A model generated the notes under the pieces. It was not told the DNA's origin and searched no databases. It saw nothing but the letters and a program-made list of their open reading frames with translations. A DNA stretch of 64,000 bases from JAJZKE01 sp963762395 (GTDB lineage Bacteria > Patescibacteriota > Saccharimonadia > Saccharimonadales > UBA4665), in the NCBI GenBank assembly GCA_963762395.1, contig CAVXKL010000001.1, forward strand, positions 62,001-126,000, read 5' to 3'. The translations under genes were made by a program, and so were the position numbers. Positions 1 to 9,354 of the stretch are shown piece by piece; the stretch's first letter is position 1, and each line of letters opens with the position of its first letter.

Positions 1-1
1 G

Positions 2-553
2 CAGAATATACCGGACGGTTTCGTTGGTATGGATATTGCTAAACTTAAGGGTGTTGCCTATGTAGGTGATATCTTAAAATTTGGCAAAGGCAGTGTTTGG
101 GAGAAGATAAAGGATAAGTCGGTTGATCAATATGAATGTTCGCACTTCATAGAACACATTCCCCATGGCGATGGCTTTCATGATCCTTTCTTCCAGTTCT
201 TCGATGAGGTCTATAGGACGCTTAAACCAGTCAAACTTGACCCAGATAATCCCAATGTTCCCTTAAATGGCTTTGCTACATTTGTAACCCCGTACTATAC
301 GTCGATGAGAGCCTTCCAGGATCCAACTCACCAACGCTGCATTACCGACATGACACTGTACTACTTAGATAAGAGCTGGCGGAAGATGAACAAACTGGAT
401 CATTATGACGTTAAATGTGATTTCAAATTCAGCGCCTTTTACAATATCAACGGCAGGCTTGTAAATCGCAACCAAGAATATCAGCAGAACGCTTTTCAGA
501 CTGAGTGGAACGCTATTGATGATCTTGTTTTCACTGTCTGGCGCGAAAAATAG
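2..553 (+). CDS. SAM-dependent methyltransferase, C-terminal part (5' end outside window)
   Basis: The reading frame is open from base 2, so the gene is cut by the window edge. The visible 183 residues resemble the C-terminal half of a class I SAM methyltransferase. A GVAYVGDI strand is followed by SVDQYECSHFIEHIPH, the usual post-motif-I region in which the strand ending in a His/Glu pair is conserved. FDEVYRTLKP matches the 'evyRvLKPGG' helix. The substrate cannot be told. An internal ATG at base 29 could be mistaken for the start, but the sequence before it (QNIPDGFVG) is coherent protein. Recognised by motif only. Confidence 0.7.
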   Translation, partial: QNIPDGFVGMDIAKLKGVAYVGDILKFGKGSVWEKIKDKSVDQYECSHFIEHIPHGDGFHDPFFQFFDEVYRTLKPVKLDPDNPNVPLNGFATFVTPYYTSMRAFQDPTHQRCITDMTLYYLDKSWRKMNKLDHYDVKCDFKFSAFYNINGRLVNRNQEYQQNAFQTEWNAIDDLVFTVWREK

Positions 554-569
554 GGCTTACCATAAAACA

Positions 570-1478
570 TTGCGAAGAACATTAAGCTACAGCAAACTTT
601 GGCTAATAACCTTGGGCATTCTTGTTGGCATATTTTGCCTTCCGATGGCGATGGGCCAAACAGTCCTAGCTACTAACCAGACATCACCACTGAAAGGCTT
701 AACCGTCTCTCCGTCTATCAATTATCTTAAAGCTAATGCCGGCCAATCTTTAGCTGAAAGTATCAATGTAACTAATAATACTAGCCATATTTTGGTAGTT
801 AATTTATCTACCGGTCAGTTTAGCTTCAATAACTACATTTACAGCTATCAGTTTTTACCATCCAGTAATAGATGGGTTCATTTAACTCAGACTCAAGTAG
901 TTCTTGAGCCGGGCAAGGAACAAGCTATTCCTTACCAGCTTATGGTGCCTAGTGGCAGCCGTCCAGGCAGCAGCTACTTTTCGCTATTTGTAAGTGCTTC
1001 AGGACTGGGCGGTAGTCTCCATGACACTATTCAGGCAGCCTCTCTCATATTCTTAACAGTTAATGGTAAGTTAACATATGGCAGCAAGTTAATTAATCCC
1101 TCAATTCAAAGAGTAGTATTCGGTTCTCAGATCTCATATACCTTTAATATGGAAGATATGGGTAATGAATACTACTTTATTAATGCTTTTGGCGCACTTC
1201 ACGGCCTAACGGCTTCTAATGCTGTTACAGGTGTTAGTCATCTGGTTGTTCCAGGCAAGATATTGTCTGTCAGTGGCACTATCCCCCATCCCATCCTTCC
1301 CGGGATATATAGGGCAGAGTTTGGCTACAGTCCATCTAGTGGCTCTCGAGTTGAAGTCCAGAGGTTAATTATATATATTCCGCCATGGTTCATAGCTCTG
1401 GTCTTAATAGTTTTACTGGCAGGCAATATTATCTATCTAAAAAAGCACCAGTCTACAAAGGAACAGCCGAAAAAGTAA
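570..1478 (+). CDS. Membrane-anchored cell-surface protein with Ig-like (DUF916-like) fold
   Basis: The protein has a basic N-terminus and a hydrophobic signal segment (LWLITLGILVGIFCLPMA). An extracellular beta-rich region of about 230 residues follows. A C-terminal membrane helix (PPWFIALVLIVLLAGNIIYL) ends in a basic tail. The motifs LTVSPSINYLKANAGQSLAESINVTN and VVLEPGKEQAIPYQLMVP recall the WxL-interacting/DUF916 and PapD-like surface-protein folds (split here: VSPSINYLK, then VVLEPGKEQ). I prefer the TTG at 570. An in-frame ATG at 516 lies inside the previous gene and would add 18 residues before an otherwise normal signal peptide. The gene is probably co-transcribed with the methyltransferase. 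Its function is likely surface adhesion or scaffolding (inference). Confidence 0.6.
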   Translation: MRRTLSYSKLWLITLGILVGIFCLPMAMGQTVLATNQTSPLKGLTVSPSINYLKANAGQSLAESINVTNNTSHILVVNLSTGQFSFNNYIYSYQFLPSSNRWVHLTQTQVVLEPGKEQAIPYQLMVPSGSRPGSSYFSLFVSASGLGGSLHDTIQAASLIFLTVNGKLTYGSKLINPSIQRVVFGSQISYTFNMEDMGNEYYFINAFGALHGLTASNAVTGVSHLVVPGKILSVSGTIPHPILPGIYRAEFGYSPSSGSRVEVQRLIIYIPPWFIALVLIVLLAGNIIYLKKHQSTKEQPKK

Positions 1479-2040
1479 CACTCCCCGAGTAATTAAGGCT
1501 TGCTGCTAGAATATCTGTCAGAACACCAAATGTGACAGTAGTTGTATTACCGTTTATATATGGCCCGGTTGTGGCGACTAGTAAAACAGGGTGGGAAGTA
1601 ATGCCGATGTAGTTAGATGATCCGTCTGTGTTATATCCCCAGGTATCTGCCGCTAAGGCAGCTTCAGTGGTATTGGAACTGGCCGGGATAGCATAACTGC
1701 CATTTGTTAGACTAGTTGAGCCGGTAGTAAATATAAAGAGATCATAGCCATTAACATCGCTTGATGTAACGGTCACGGTATTGCTGCCGCTACCCGTAAA
1801 GTTACTGCCGCTCGGAGTTAAACTAAATGATACATTGCCGCCAATAGCAATCGTTAGGCTAGTTTCTGACCCATAAGGTACATTAGCTCCATAATTACCC
1901 TGGCCATAAGGTGAGGCAAAGGCCATTTGCTGGAAGCTGGCAATAAGTAGAACGAAAACAAGGGCCATAAGAGGCCTCATCAGCAGTTTATTTAAGCTGT
2001 AGAAGCGGTTACTACGTTTATTCACGGCCATATCTCTCAT
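1453..2040 (-). CDS. Secreted surface protein with signal peptide, low-complexity Ser/Thr/Gly
   Basis: The 195-residue protein starts with a basic segment and a signal peptide (LMALVFVLLIASFQQMAFA). The mature part is rich in Ser, Thr, Gly and Asn. Repeated beta-strand patterns such as VTVTSSDVNGYDLFIFT and a terminal NYSGSVTFSAVPL resemble C-termini of WxL-like surface-associated proteins. There is no membrane anchor at the C-terminus, so it may be released or bound by a partner. The gene converges on the DUF916-like gene with a 26-bp overlap and follows the PKD-domain gene in the same direction, so the three probably form a surface module. No enzymatic motif is visible. Confidence 0.6.
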   Translation of the reverse strand: MRDMAVNKRSNRFYSLNKLLMRPLMALVFVLLIASFQQMAFASPYGQGNYGANVPYGSETSLTIAIGGNVSFSLTPSGSNFTGSGSNTVTVTSSDVNGYDLFIFTTGSTSLTNGSYAIPASSNTTEAALAADTWGYNTDGSSNYIGITSHPVLLVATTGPYINGNTTTVTFGVLTDILAASLNYSGSVTFSAVPL

Positions 2041-2077
2041 TTTACCTCAACCAAGCCCAATTGTTTCTATCAACTAG

Positions 2078-3178
2078 TTAAAGCCAGTGCGGCCTAAGAA
2101 CTCTTCTTCTTCTCTTAAACCTATTGGCAACTTTAAGGTATATTTCTTTTTCGCCTAACCAGAAACAGAAGACCATCAGGATGACTACAAAGTATGAAGG
2201 CCAGATAACTAACAGCCAATCTTTGGAGTTGGTCGCTATCCTAGAGATAATATTCGGCTTAGCAACTTTTGAATTCGGGCCAGTTAAGAAAGAAGTAGCT
2301 GCCGGTAGTCTAATAAAGGCTGCAGCTTGCAGGTACTGCTCAGAGCCATTACTATCTACAGCTGCCAAAGTTATCGGGAAGTAGCCATGTTTGGTGTACA
2401 CATGACTAATAACAAACGCTGGGTCGCTGTTAAAGGTCATTTGCTGTGTATTGCCGTCACCCCAGTTAATTGTTACACGGTAAGGAGGCGTCCCACCATC
2501 TAAGCTAATAGTAGTCGAGAACCGGCTATCGATCGTAACTGCGCTGAAGCTAAAGTTAGTAGTTAGTAGTAGTGGAACTGCACTGGAAACGCTATTTAAT
2601 GGAGAAACAGCATTAGGGTTGCTAGAACTGCCGCTAGTAGCAGGGATGGTTGTAGCTGGAGAAGTTGGCGGTACATAGTTGACGGTAATACTCGGCGTAG
2701 AAGGACCGGCATTATCTGTTATGTTATAGTCTTGAGCCTGAAGAACGTTAGTACCGGGATATAGGCCGGTCTCAACAGTAAAGGTATTATTCGTACACCA
2801 GGCAACGCCACCCGTTTCACCGTTTCTAACTAAAATAACGTAACTATTAGTCGGGCAGGTACCGTCAACTTCTACCGGTGAAGTAGCTAGAGTGTCACCA
2901 TCTGTTGGCCTAGTAATAATTGCTCCCTGGACTAGAGGTGGAGCGTTTACTGTTCCTGTTATAGTAATTGAGCCAGCTGCTACAGCAGTTGTTAGGTCAA
3001 CCAAGAGAACGCCCACACAAAGTAGGAACATAACATTGGCCGGATGAAGAAAAAGTCTTTTATGCAGCGGTCTCTGAGTCCGTCTTTCTTTAATGGCCAG
3101 ATTTCTTTCGCTTGTTCTCTTACCGAAATGCTTTGTTCGTCGCGAAGAGCCTATTTTTGGGTTCTTAGTTTTAAACAT
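2078..3178 (-). CDS. PKD-domain membrane-anchored surface protein
   Basis: The 366-residue protein has an unusually long basic N-terminus (about 45 residues) before a signal-anchor helix (FLLCVGVLLVDLTTAVA). It then has a Big/Ig-like domain (about 75-170) and a PKD domain (about 205-290) recognised by INWGDGNTQ and HVYTKHGYFPITLAAVD. A C-terminal membrane helix (IWPSYFVVILMVFCFWLG) and an Arg-rich cytoplasmic tail follow. Both ends therefore anchor it to the membrane. It lies 37 bp upstream of the Ser/Thr-rich surface gene on the same strand. Adhesion or carbohydrate binding is the usual role of such domains, but the ligand is unknown. Confidence 0.65.
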   Translation of the reverse strand: MFKTKNPKIGSSRRTKHFGKRTSERNLAIKERRTQRPLHKRLFLHPANVMFLLCVGVLLVDLTTAVAAGSITITGTVNAPPLVQGAIITRPTDGDTLATSPVEVDGTCPTNSYVILVRNGETGGVAWCTNNTFTVETGLYPGTNVLQAQDYNITDNAGPSTPSITVNYVPPTSPATTIPATSGSSSNPNAVSPLNSVSSAVPLLLTTNFSFSAVTIDSRFSTTISLDGGTPPYRVTINWGDGNTQQMTFNSDPAFVISHVYTKHGYFPITLAAVDSNGSEQYLQAAAFIRLPAATSFLTGPNSKVAKPNIISRIATNSKDWLLVIWPSYFVVILMVFCFWLGEKEIYLKVANRFKRRRRVLRPHWL

Positions 3179-3319
3179 TTTTGATTTTTAAAAACTAGGC
3201 ATATTATAGCATAAATTAATCAAAAACTACCCCTTTATTTACTTAACTTATTTGGACTAAGTTTGTCTTTTCTCTAGTGTTTTGGTTAGAATGATTACGT
3301 TAACGATTAAATATGTAAA

Positions 3320-3958
3320 GTGTTTAAGAAAAAAATACCATCCGTAATACTTAGTTCGGCCATTTTTGCGGCTGTTGTTTATAATATTTGGCCGTTGGCA
3401 TATATTGTTGATTCCAAGGCCATTAACAATAGTTATTTTAGTGTTCTAGAGCTCCCCGGCAAGCCTTATGCCTGGTTATTTATACTGGGTGATATTCTAA
3501 CCGGTGCAGCCATAACGCTAACTGCTTTAGTAATTTGGGGAACTAAAACATTCAGCCCTAAGATTTTGCTAAGTTATCTAATTTTTGGTCTGTCGACATT
3601 GCTTGATGCTATAGTACCTATTTCCGGCCACTGCGTGAGTAGTGTTTTGGCTTGCGGTATAGCTCCCAGCCAAATATTTACCTTCCATGATATTTGCAGT
3701 CTCTTAGCTGCCGCCGCCATATTCTACGGTTTATTAATCTGTCGACGTCAGATACGAAGAGTCGATGGTCCAAGTCGAATCTATGAATGGATATCCTACA
3801 CCCTTTGGTTCTGGTGTCTAGCTGGCCTATTTTTGATTTTGAGTATCGTTATGGATGACCTAACAACTTTATCCCAAGGAATATACATAGCCGCCTGCGG
3901 CATAGGTCTGGTTGCTATACCGCTCAGCTTGTTTAAGTCAGACACATCTAAGAGTTAG
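3320..3958 (+). CDS. DUF998-like multi-pass membrane protein (paralogue of the one at 34613)
   Basis: The 212-residue protein starts at a GTG and has about six membrane helices. The segment KPYAWLFILGDILTGAAIT is nearly repeated in a second gene of this window at 34613 (QPYSTLFILGDILTGAMVI). Both carry conserved Cys residues in the third loop and an FxxHD motif (FTFHDICSLL versus FDLHDVTGAI). The arrangement resembles the DUF998 family of bacterial membrane proteins of unknown role. It stands alone between divergent or convergent genes. No function can be assigned. Confidence 0.6.
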   Translation: MFKKKIPSVILSSAIFAAVVYNIWPLAYIVDSKAINNSYFSVLELPGKPYAWLFILGDILTGAAITLTALVIWGTKTFSPKILLSYLIFGLSTLLDAIVPISGHCVSSVLACGIAPSQIFTFHDICSLLAAAAIFYGLLICRRQIRRVDGPSRIYEWISYTLWFWCLAGLFLILSIVMDDLTTLSQGIYIAACGIGLVAIPLSLFKSDTSKS

Positions 3959-3982
3959 TTAAACCTAAAAATATATTACGTT

Positions 3983-5641
3983 CTATTCATTAGCTAAATC
4001 ACGCTGATTAAAAGCAATGATACCGATTAGACCGAGAATTAATGCAATAACGGCCAAGATAATATTTACCGACCAATCAGGCGTGGCAGCCGGGGCAAAA
4101 GCCATATGATTTAAAATTGAAGTATCTATGATCCAGTGATTGATATTAATCCCCGAGCTTAACATATCGATTAGAAAAGACCAGGCAATAAGGCCGTAAG
4201 CTAAGAAACTAGTTATTCGCGGACGAACACCAAGCGTAAATATTCCAACACCGAAGATAAATAACACCGGGAAGATAATGTTTACTCCAGCTTGAATTAA
4301 ACTACTAAACGAAATGCCATCGTTTTGACCGAGCATGCCAAGCCAGGCGCCGATGCCGGAAACCAAACCGCCTAATATAACAACAGATAGGCTCAATCCG
4401 ATACGTCCCAGTAACCAGCGTAAACGGCTAACTGGTCGAACCAGCAGATTATCTAGATAGCCGTTAGCTTCTTCGCGGCGGATGGTGGCAGCACTACTAG
4501 CCGCATAGCACATCATTAGCGTCATTTGCAATAAAAAGACAACTCCTAAAAAGGCCAATACGCCAGCTATGTGGTCCTGGTGGGACAGGCGATTCAGTAT
4601 ATTACTAGCAGTTTTAGATTGATCAAAAGCCTGGGACACCGATTTGCTAAGTGAGCTGTAGATTATGGCCATAATGCCAATTGCCACCAGCCAGCTCAAA
4701 CTAGCAGTGCGAGTTAAACGAACAGCTAAGCCTAGAGTTGAATTAAGTAGTTTATTACGAGGCTTAGCCATATCCTTATCGGCAAAAGTGCTGGCTCCTA
4801 AATCGCGCTTACCGGCATAATATACACTCAAACTGCCCAGTAATAGGGCCAGGGCGAAAGTCGGCAGTAACCAAATTGGTTTATCGCTGGTTAGGGGACG
4901 AACATTCTCGATCCAGCCAAGTGGTGTCAGCCAAAGTAGCCAGTGTGCACTAGTAACGTCACCAATTGCTTTTAATACATAACTAATCCCAAAAATAGCG
5001 GCAGCGACACTAGCAGCTCGGCTACGAGTTGGCATTAGCTGGCTCGTTAAGGCCCCGAGCATCATAAATACCAGTACACCGCCAATGACTACCAAGGCAT
5101 AGAATAAAGAGTCGCCGACAGAGATATTAACCGCATGGTATTTACCAACAAGGCTAAAGGCCACGGCCAATATAACGTAGAAGACAACCAAACTGGAGCA
5201 TAAACCGGCTAATATATTTACCGCCGCTCTTCGAGCGGTAGTCTGACCAGACAATAGTAACTCACTCCGGCCGGCTTCTTCTTCGCCCCTAAACATTTTA
5301 GTGGCCAGTAAAAATGCCCAAATCGCACCAATCATAACCATAACGGCCAAAGTGTTCCAAACTACATAGCCGGCAATTGAAGATGGATTATGAATCGGCC
5401 CAAGTAATACTTTGATACCGATATTGTTGCTAAATGTCGCACCGACCTTTTGGCGATCAGCAACTGTCGGATAGGCTTTAACAAAGCCAATTGCCTTAGA
5501 AGCGACAAATATCCCAAATAGCAAAGCCCAAATACTGGCACTGCGAAAAGTCTGGCGGGCAATAAATCGTCCAATTACAGTTTGCGGTGAATGGAAACGC
5601 CGTATTGAAATTTTTGCAGCCTCTGGATCAGTGTTACTCAT
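3983..5641 (-). CDS. ABC-2 type exporter permease (12-TM, duplicated)
   Basis: The 552-residue protein has about twelve membrane helices in two similar halves, as in tetronasin/polyketide-antibiotic exporter permeases. An EEEAGRSELLL motif (around residue 120) and a matching REEANGYLDNLLVRPVSRLRWL (split: REEANGYLDN, LLVRPVSR) occupy equivalent cytoplasmic loops that contact the ATPase. It overlaps the upstream ATPase gene by 8 bp and is certainly its partner. The exported substrate is unknown; a drug or an antimicrobial lipid-like compound would fit the family. Since the ATPase is frameshifted as read here, the pair may be inactive. Confidence 0.8.
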   Translation of the reverse strand: MSNTDPEAAKISIRRFHSPQTVIGRFIARQTFRSASIWALLFGIFVASKAIGFVKAYPTVADRQKVGATFSNNIGIKVLLGPIHNPSSIAGYVVWNTLAVMVMIGAIWAFLLATKMFRGEEEAGRSELLLSGQTTARRAAVNILAGLCSSLVVFYVILAVAFSLVGKYHAVNISVGDSLFYALVVIGGVLVFMMLGALTSQLMPTRSRAASVAAAIFGISYVLKAIGDVTSAHWLLWLTPLGWIENVRPLTSDKPIWLLPTFALALLLGSLSVYYAGKRDLGASTFADKDMAKPRNKLLNSTLGLAVRLTRTASLSWLVAIGIMAIIYSSLSKSVSQAFDQSKTASNILNRLSHQDHIAGVLAFLGVVFLLQMTLMMCYAASSAATIRREEANGYLDNLLVRPVSRLRWLLGRIGLSLSVVILGGLVSGIGAWLGMLGQNDGISFSSLIQAGVNIIFPVLFIFGVGIFTLGVRPRITSFLAYGLIAWSFLIDMLSSGININHWIIDTSILNHMAFAPAATPDWSVNIILAVIALILGLIGIIAFNQRDLANE

Positions 5642-6549
5642 TATCTACGGCCTGATTACGAACATCTTCGTCGCCATATAGCGAAAGAAATAATTCCTCC
5701 AAGGAAGGTTCGCGACTTAGTAAGGTTTTAGGATGAGCCTTAATAATTTCCTGAAGCAACGGTTCGATCGGACCGCGAACCTGGCAACTTAAGATATGGC
5801 CGGCGATTTTAACGTCGCTGACACCGTCTAGATGACTGACATGGGGTGGTGCACTGTCAAATGTCGCTTCAACCGAGACGGCCGATAAATGACGCATCTG
5901 AGCCAGCGTACCGAGTTCGACTAGTTTACCGGATCTTAGAATGCCAATCCGGTCACAGAGCGCTTCAACTTCCTCTAGGACGTGCGAAGACAAGAATAGT
6001 GTCTGACCGTTGGCTTTTGCCTCCAAGACGCATTCCTTAAAAGCTTGTTCCATAATCGGGTCCGAGACCGCTGGTCGGCTCATCCATAACCAGTAATTTA
6101 GCGCGCGTCGAGAAAGCGGCAATAATATTGATTTTCTGACGGTTACCTTTTGAATAAGTGCGGATTTTTTTATCTGGGTCAAACTTAAAACGCTTGACTA
6201 GCTGTTTCTGATATTTTTCATCTATTTGGCCATGCAGTTTAGCTAGCAGGTGTAATGTTTCGGCACCGGTTAGTGAAGGCCAAAAAATTGCTTCGCCTGG
6301 CACGTAAGCCAGTTGACGATGAGTTCTAACTTTATCTGTTTGAGTATTGATGCCAAAGATTTCGGCACTACCGCTAGTTGGTTTAATTAGGCCTAGAAGT
6401 GCTCTAATAGTAGTTGTTTTGCCGGCCCCATTAGGACCTAGATAACCGAGAATTTCACCCTGATAAACGTCCAGATTTAATGGTGATAGGGCAACTAGCG
6501 ATCCATAGTGTTTACTTAATCCCTTAGTGTGAATGGCAACATTGTCCAT
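5634..6549 (-). pseudogene. ABC-2 exporter ATPase, single-base frameshift after Walker B
   Basis: Two overlapping frames give one ABC ATPase of about 304 residues. The first (6549 down to 6037) has Walker A (GPNGAGKTT), the signature-like YSKGNRQKINIIAA and Walker B (LLVMDEPTSGL). The second (continuing to 5634) begins with the D-loop region PIMEQAFKECV and the H-loop SSHVLEEVE. The total of 916 nt is one base more than a whole number of codons. Removing one C from the CC at 6062-6063 restores the canonical SGLDPIMEQ. The site lies beside short C and G runs, so a sequencing or assembly indel is as likely as a real mutation. It overlaps its permease. Confidence 0.75.
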
Positions 6550-6771
6550 ACCGATTCCTTATTTTTTTAAATTTATGACCACTAATAGTCTCAATAAATG
6601 ACTAAATTCACAACTGGCTTACGGTTAGGTTATTAATTTTTTGACTATCAAACTAATGCTATCATAGAGCGATAACTTAGCTAAATTATGCTTGGTTAAA
6701 TTGACTATATTAAAGAAGATAAAACGTATAAAATAGACTGGCAATAAATAAACTGAGGAGATGACTATCGA

Positions 6772-7746
6772 ATGCCGCAACCAGTTGTACTGACAAAAGA
6801 TTTAAAGAAGTATTTTTCTACCAAAAGAGGCCCAATCAAGGCTGTTGATGGAGTTAACCTATCTATCCCTAGCGGCGAGATATTCGGATTCTTAGGACCA
6901 AACGGTGCTGGTAAAACTACCACCCTGCGTATGCTTGCTACTCTTATGCCGCCTACTAGCGGCAGTATTACTATAGCTGGTTATGATGTTATTAAAGATC
7001 CGGATGAAGTCCGTCGCCACATTGGCTATGTTGGCCAAAATGGCGGATCTGACCGTCCCGCTACGGGTGTAGAGAACCTAATTCTTCAGGGTCGACTATA
7101 CGGAATGTCCCACCAGGAAGCAAAAGCGAGAGCAGCGGAGCTTATTAAATTGCTTCAATTAGATGAGTTCGCCGATAGAATAGTTTATTCCTATTCAGGC
7201 GGACAAAGACGCAGATTGGATGTCGCTGTAGGCATTATGCATCACCCAGAAGTGCTGTTTTTGGATGAACCAACTGTCGGCCTTGACCCTCAGAATAGGG
7301 CAAATTTATGGGATGAGATTATTAAACTTAAAAACGAAGGCGTGACCGTTTTTTTGACTACTCATTACATGGAAGAAGCCGACATTCTGTCTGATCGGCT
7401 GACGATTATAGACGAAGGTAAAATTGTAGCCGAAGGCACGCCAAAAGCATTAAAAAAAGATGTTGGCGGCGATTGTATTACCATCAGCATAGATAATCAG
7501 CCGGAAGACGGGCCGAAGTTAATAACACTTTTAATAAAAGAAAAATTTACCCAAAAAGTTAACGAGGAAGATGGCTATATAAAGATCTATGTTAAAAGCG
7601 GGGCAGACGCGGTCACTCAGTTTATGAAACTAGTAGACCTGCAAAAGATCAAACTACAGACAATAATAGTTACCGAACCATCGCTTGACGATGTATTCTT
7701 ACTAAAAACAGGTTATTCATTAAGAGATAAGGAGGCCCAAGAATGA
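6772..7746 (+). CDS. Daunorubicin-resistance-type ABC transporter ATPase (DrrA-like)
   Basis: The 324-residue ATPase drives export with the next gene's permease. It shows Walker A (GPNGAGKTTTLRML, around residue 44), the signature YSGGQRRRLDVA, Walker B with D-loop (VLFLDEPTVGLDP) and an H-loop (TTHYMEEAD). It also has the extra C-terminal domain of DrrA-type ATPases (EPSLDDVFLLKTG). The start is supported by a GAGGAG element at about 6755. The stop overlaps the permease start by 4 bp (ATGA), implying translational coupling. It diverges from the first, frameshifted export system, and the two share a 222-bp promoter region. Confidence 0.88.
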   Translation: MPQPVVLTKDLKKYFSTKRGPIKAVDGVNLSIPSGEIFGFLGPNGAGKTTTLRMLATLMPPTSGSITIAGYDVIKDPDEVRRHIGYVGQNGGSDRPATGVENLILQGRLYGMSHQEAKARAAELIKLLQLDEFADRIVYSYSGGQRRRLDVAVGIMHHPEVLFLDEPTVGLDPQNRANLWDEIIKLKNEGVTVFLTTHYMEEADILSDRLTIIDEGKIVAEGTPKALKKDVGGDCITISIDNQPEDGPKLITLLIKEKFTQKVNEEDGYIKIYVKSGADAVTQFMKLVDLQKIKLQTIIVTEPSLDDVFLLKTGYSLRDKEAQE

Positions 7747-8501
7747 AAACCCTAAATGATATAAGACTTCTTTTTTGGCGCAAAATGCTGGAGACGCTCC
7801 GTAACCCGATATATATAGTTGTCAGCATGTTAACCCCGGTCGTCTATCTATTACTCTTCTCACCACTTCTTAAAAAGCTCCACATACCAGGATATAGCTC
7901 TTCTGACGTCCTTAATTTATTTGTACCAGGTTTGCTGGTAATAGTTGCCTTTTTGAGCGGACTTTTTGTCGGCTATACCATGATTGATGAGGTAAAAACC
8001 GGCGTAGTTGAGCGGTTTCGGGTTACACCAGTCAGCCGTTTTGCACTTCTTGCCGGCAGGGTTTTAAGGGATCTGGTCAATACTCTTGTGATCATCGTCT
8101 TTTTCACCTTAGTTGCTATTCCATTTGGCTTTCATATACATATTCTTGGCTACCTGGTTTTGTTGGTCTTGGTTGCCCTTCTTCTAATTACTACTTCGTC
8201 GTTTGGTAACGCCCTAGGGCTTATTTTAAAAGATGAAGATAGATTATCACCAATAGTTCAGGGTATTAACTTACCCATAATTTTACTATCCGGCATGCTG
8301 CTCCCAATGATCCTGGCACCTACCTGGTTGCAGGTAATCGCCCATTTTAACCCCGCATATTATGCCGTTAATGCCGGCCGCTTATTAGTTGCTGGCCATG
8401 TTTTCAGGGCTCAAGTAGGAGAAGCGTTCCTATTTCTAGTCCCCCTGACAGCTTTTGTGGTGGCTTGGGCCACCAGAGCATTCAATCATGCACTGTCTTG
8501 A
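7743..8501 (+). CDS. ABC-2 type transporter permease (DrrB-like)
   Basis: The 252-residue protein has six membrane helices typical of ABC2_membrane permeases. The family loop FVGYTMIDEVKTGVVERFRVTPVSRFALL (split: DEVKTGVVERFRVTP) lies after the second helix. A GNALGLILKDEDRLSPIVQ segment and the LSGMLLPM motif before the last helices are also characteristic of DrrB/NodJ-type permeases. It is translated with the preceding ATPase through a 4-bp overlap. The likely role is export of hydrophobic compounds; the substrate is not recognisable. Confidence 0.87.
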   Translation: MKTLNDIRLLFWRKMLETLRNPIYIVVSMLTPVVYLLLFSPLLKKLHIPGYSSSDVLNLFVPGLLVIVAFLSGLFVGYTMIDEVKTGVVERFRVTPVSRFALLAGRVLRDLVNTLVIIVFFTLVAIPFGFHIHILGYLVLLVLVALLLITTSSFGNALGLILKDEDRLSPIVQGINLPIILLSGMLLPMILAPTWLQVIAHFNPAYYAVNAGRLLVAGHVFRAQVGEAFLFLVPLTAFVVAWATRAFNHALS

Positions 8502-8549
8502 AACGAATTACAGCCATAAGGGGAGTAAAATAAAGATAAGGAGGATAAA

Positions 8550-9341
8550 ATGTCAGACATAGATCAATTACTTAGTCTTAACAATAAGGCGGCCATCGTA
8601 ACTGGCGGTGCCAGGGGTATCGGTTATGGGATAGCTTATCGTTTAGCTGAGGCCGGAGCAAAGGTGCTTATAGCGGATATTGACGAAGCCTCAGCCCAAC
8701 AAGCTGCTCAAGAGCTGATAGCTAAAGGTATGTCAGCCGAAGCTCTTCGGGTCGATATATCGAGCGAAGAGGATGTTATTTCTATGGTCAAGTATTGTAA
8801 AGATAAGTTTGGCTCACTAGATATTTTAGTGAACAATGCCGGCATTTATCCGTCTACCCCCATAATGCAAATGTCAAAAGATCAATTTGACAAAGTTATT
8901 GACGTTAATCTAAAAAGTGTTTTCTTAACGACTAAACATGCTGCCGAAGTAATGAAGGAGCAAGGTGGTGGCAAGATTATTAATATTAGCTCCATTGATG
9001 CTCTTCATCCCTCAATGGTTGGTCTAGCCCACTACGACGCTTCAAAACACGGAGTCTGGGGATTTACCAAAAATTCAGCCTTAGAACTTGCACAATATAA
9101 AATTACTGTCAATGCTATTGCCCCCGGTGGCATTAATACGCCAGGAGCTTCCACGGCAAGCCAAGGTATTTCTGCCGAGCAACAAGCCGCTCTAGCTCAA
9201 GCTTTTATGTCCAAGATTCCACTACATCGAATGGGAGAGCCGGACGATATCGGCAAGGTTGCCCTCTTTTTAGCCAGCGACATGTCCAACTATATGACTG
9301 GCTCACAGATTGTTGTCGATGGCGGCGTCTTATTAACTTAA
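8550..9341 (+). CDS. Short-chain dehydrogenase/reductase (FabG-like SDR)
   Basis: The 263-residue classical SDR has the NAD(P)-binding TGGARGIGYGIA (residues 19-30) and an acidic ADID after strand 2, which suggests NAD rather than NADP. It also has NNAGIYPS, the catalytic Ser in NISSID, and the YDASKHG Tyr-Lys pair. The start has a strong AAGGAGGATAAA ribosome-binding site. It lies 48 bp after the ABC permease and may share its operon. The family includes ketoacyl-ACP reductases, gluconate 5-dehydrogenases and sugar/alcohol dehydrogenases, and the sequence alone does not separate these. Confidence 0.85.
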   Translation: MSDIDQLLSLNNKAAIVTGGARGIGYGIAYRLAEAGAKVLIADIDEASAQQAAQELIAKGMSAEALRVDISSEEDVISMVKYCKDKFGSLDILVNNAGIYPSTPIMQMSKDQFDKVIDVNLKSVFLTTKHAAEVMKEQGGGKIINISSIDALHPSMVGLAHYDASKHGVWGFTKNSALELAQYKITVNAIAPGGINTPGASTASQGISAEQQAALAQAFMSKIPLHRMGEPDDIGKVALFLASDMSNYMTGSQIVVDGGVLLT

Positions 9342-9354
9342 ATGGTATAACCCT

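Noticed and set aside
6037..6182. Programmed frameshift in the ABC ATPase
   Set aside because: No slippery heptamer or downstream structure is evident and the family is not known to use frameshifting. An indel is simpler.
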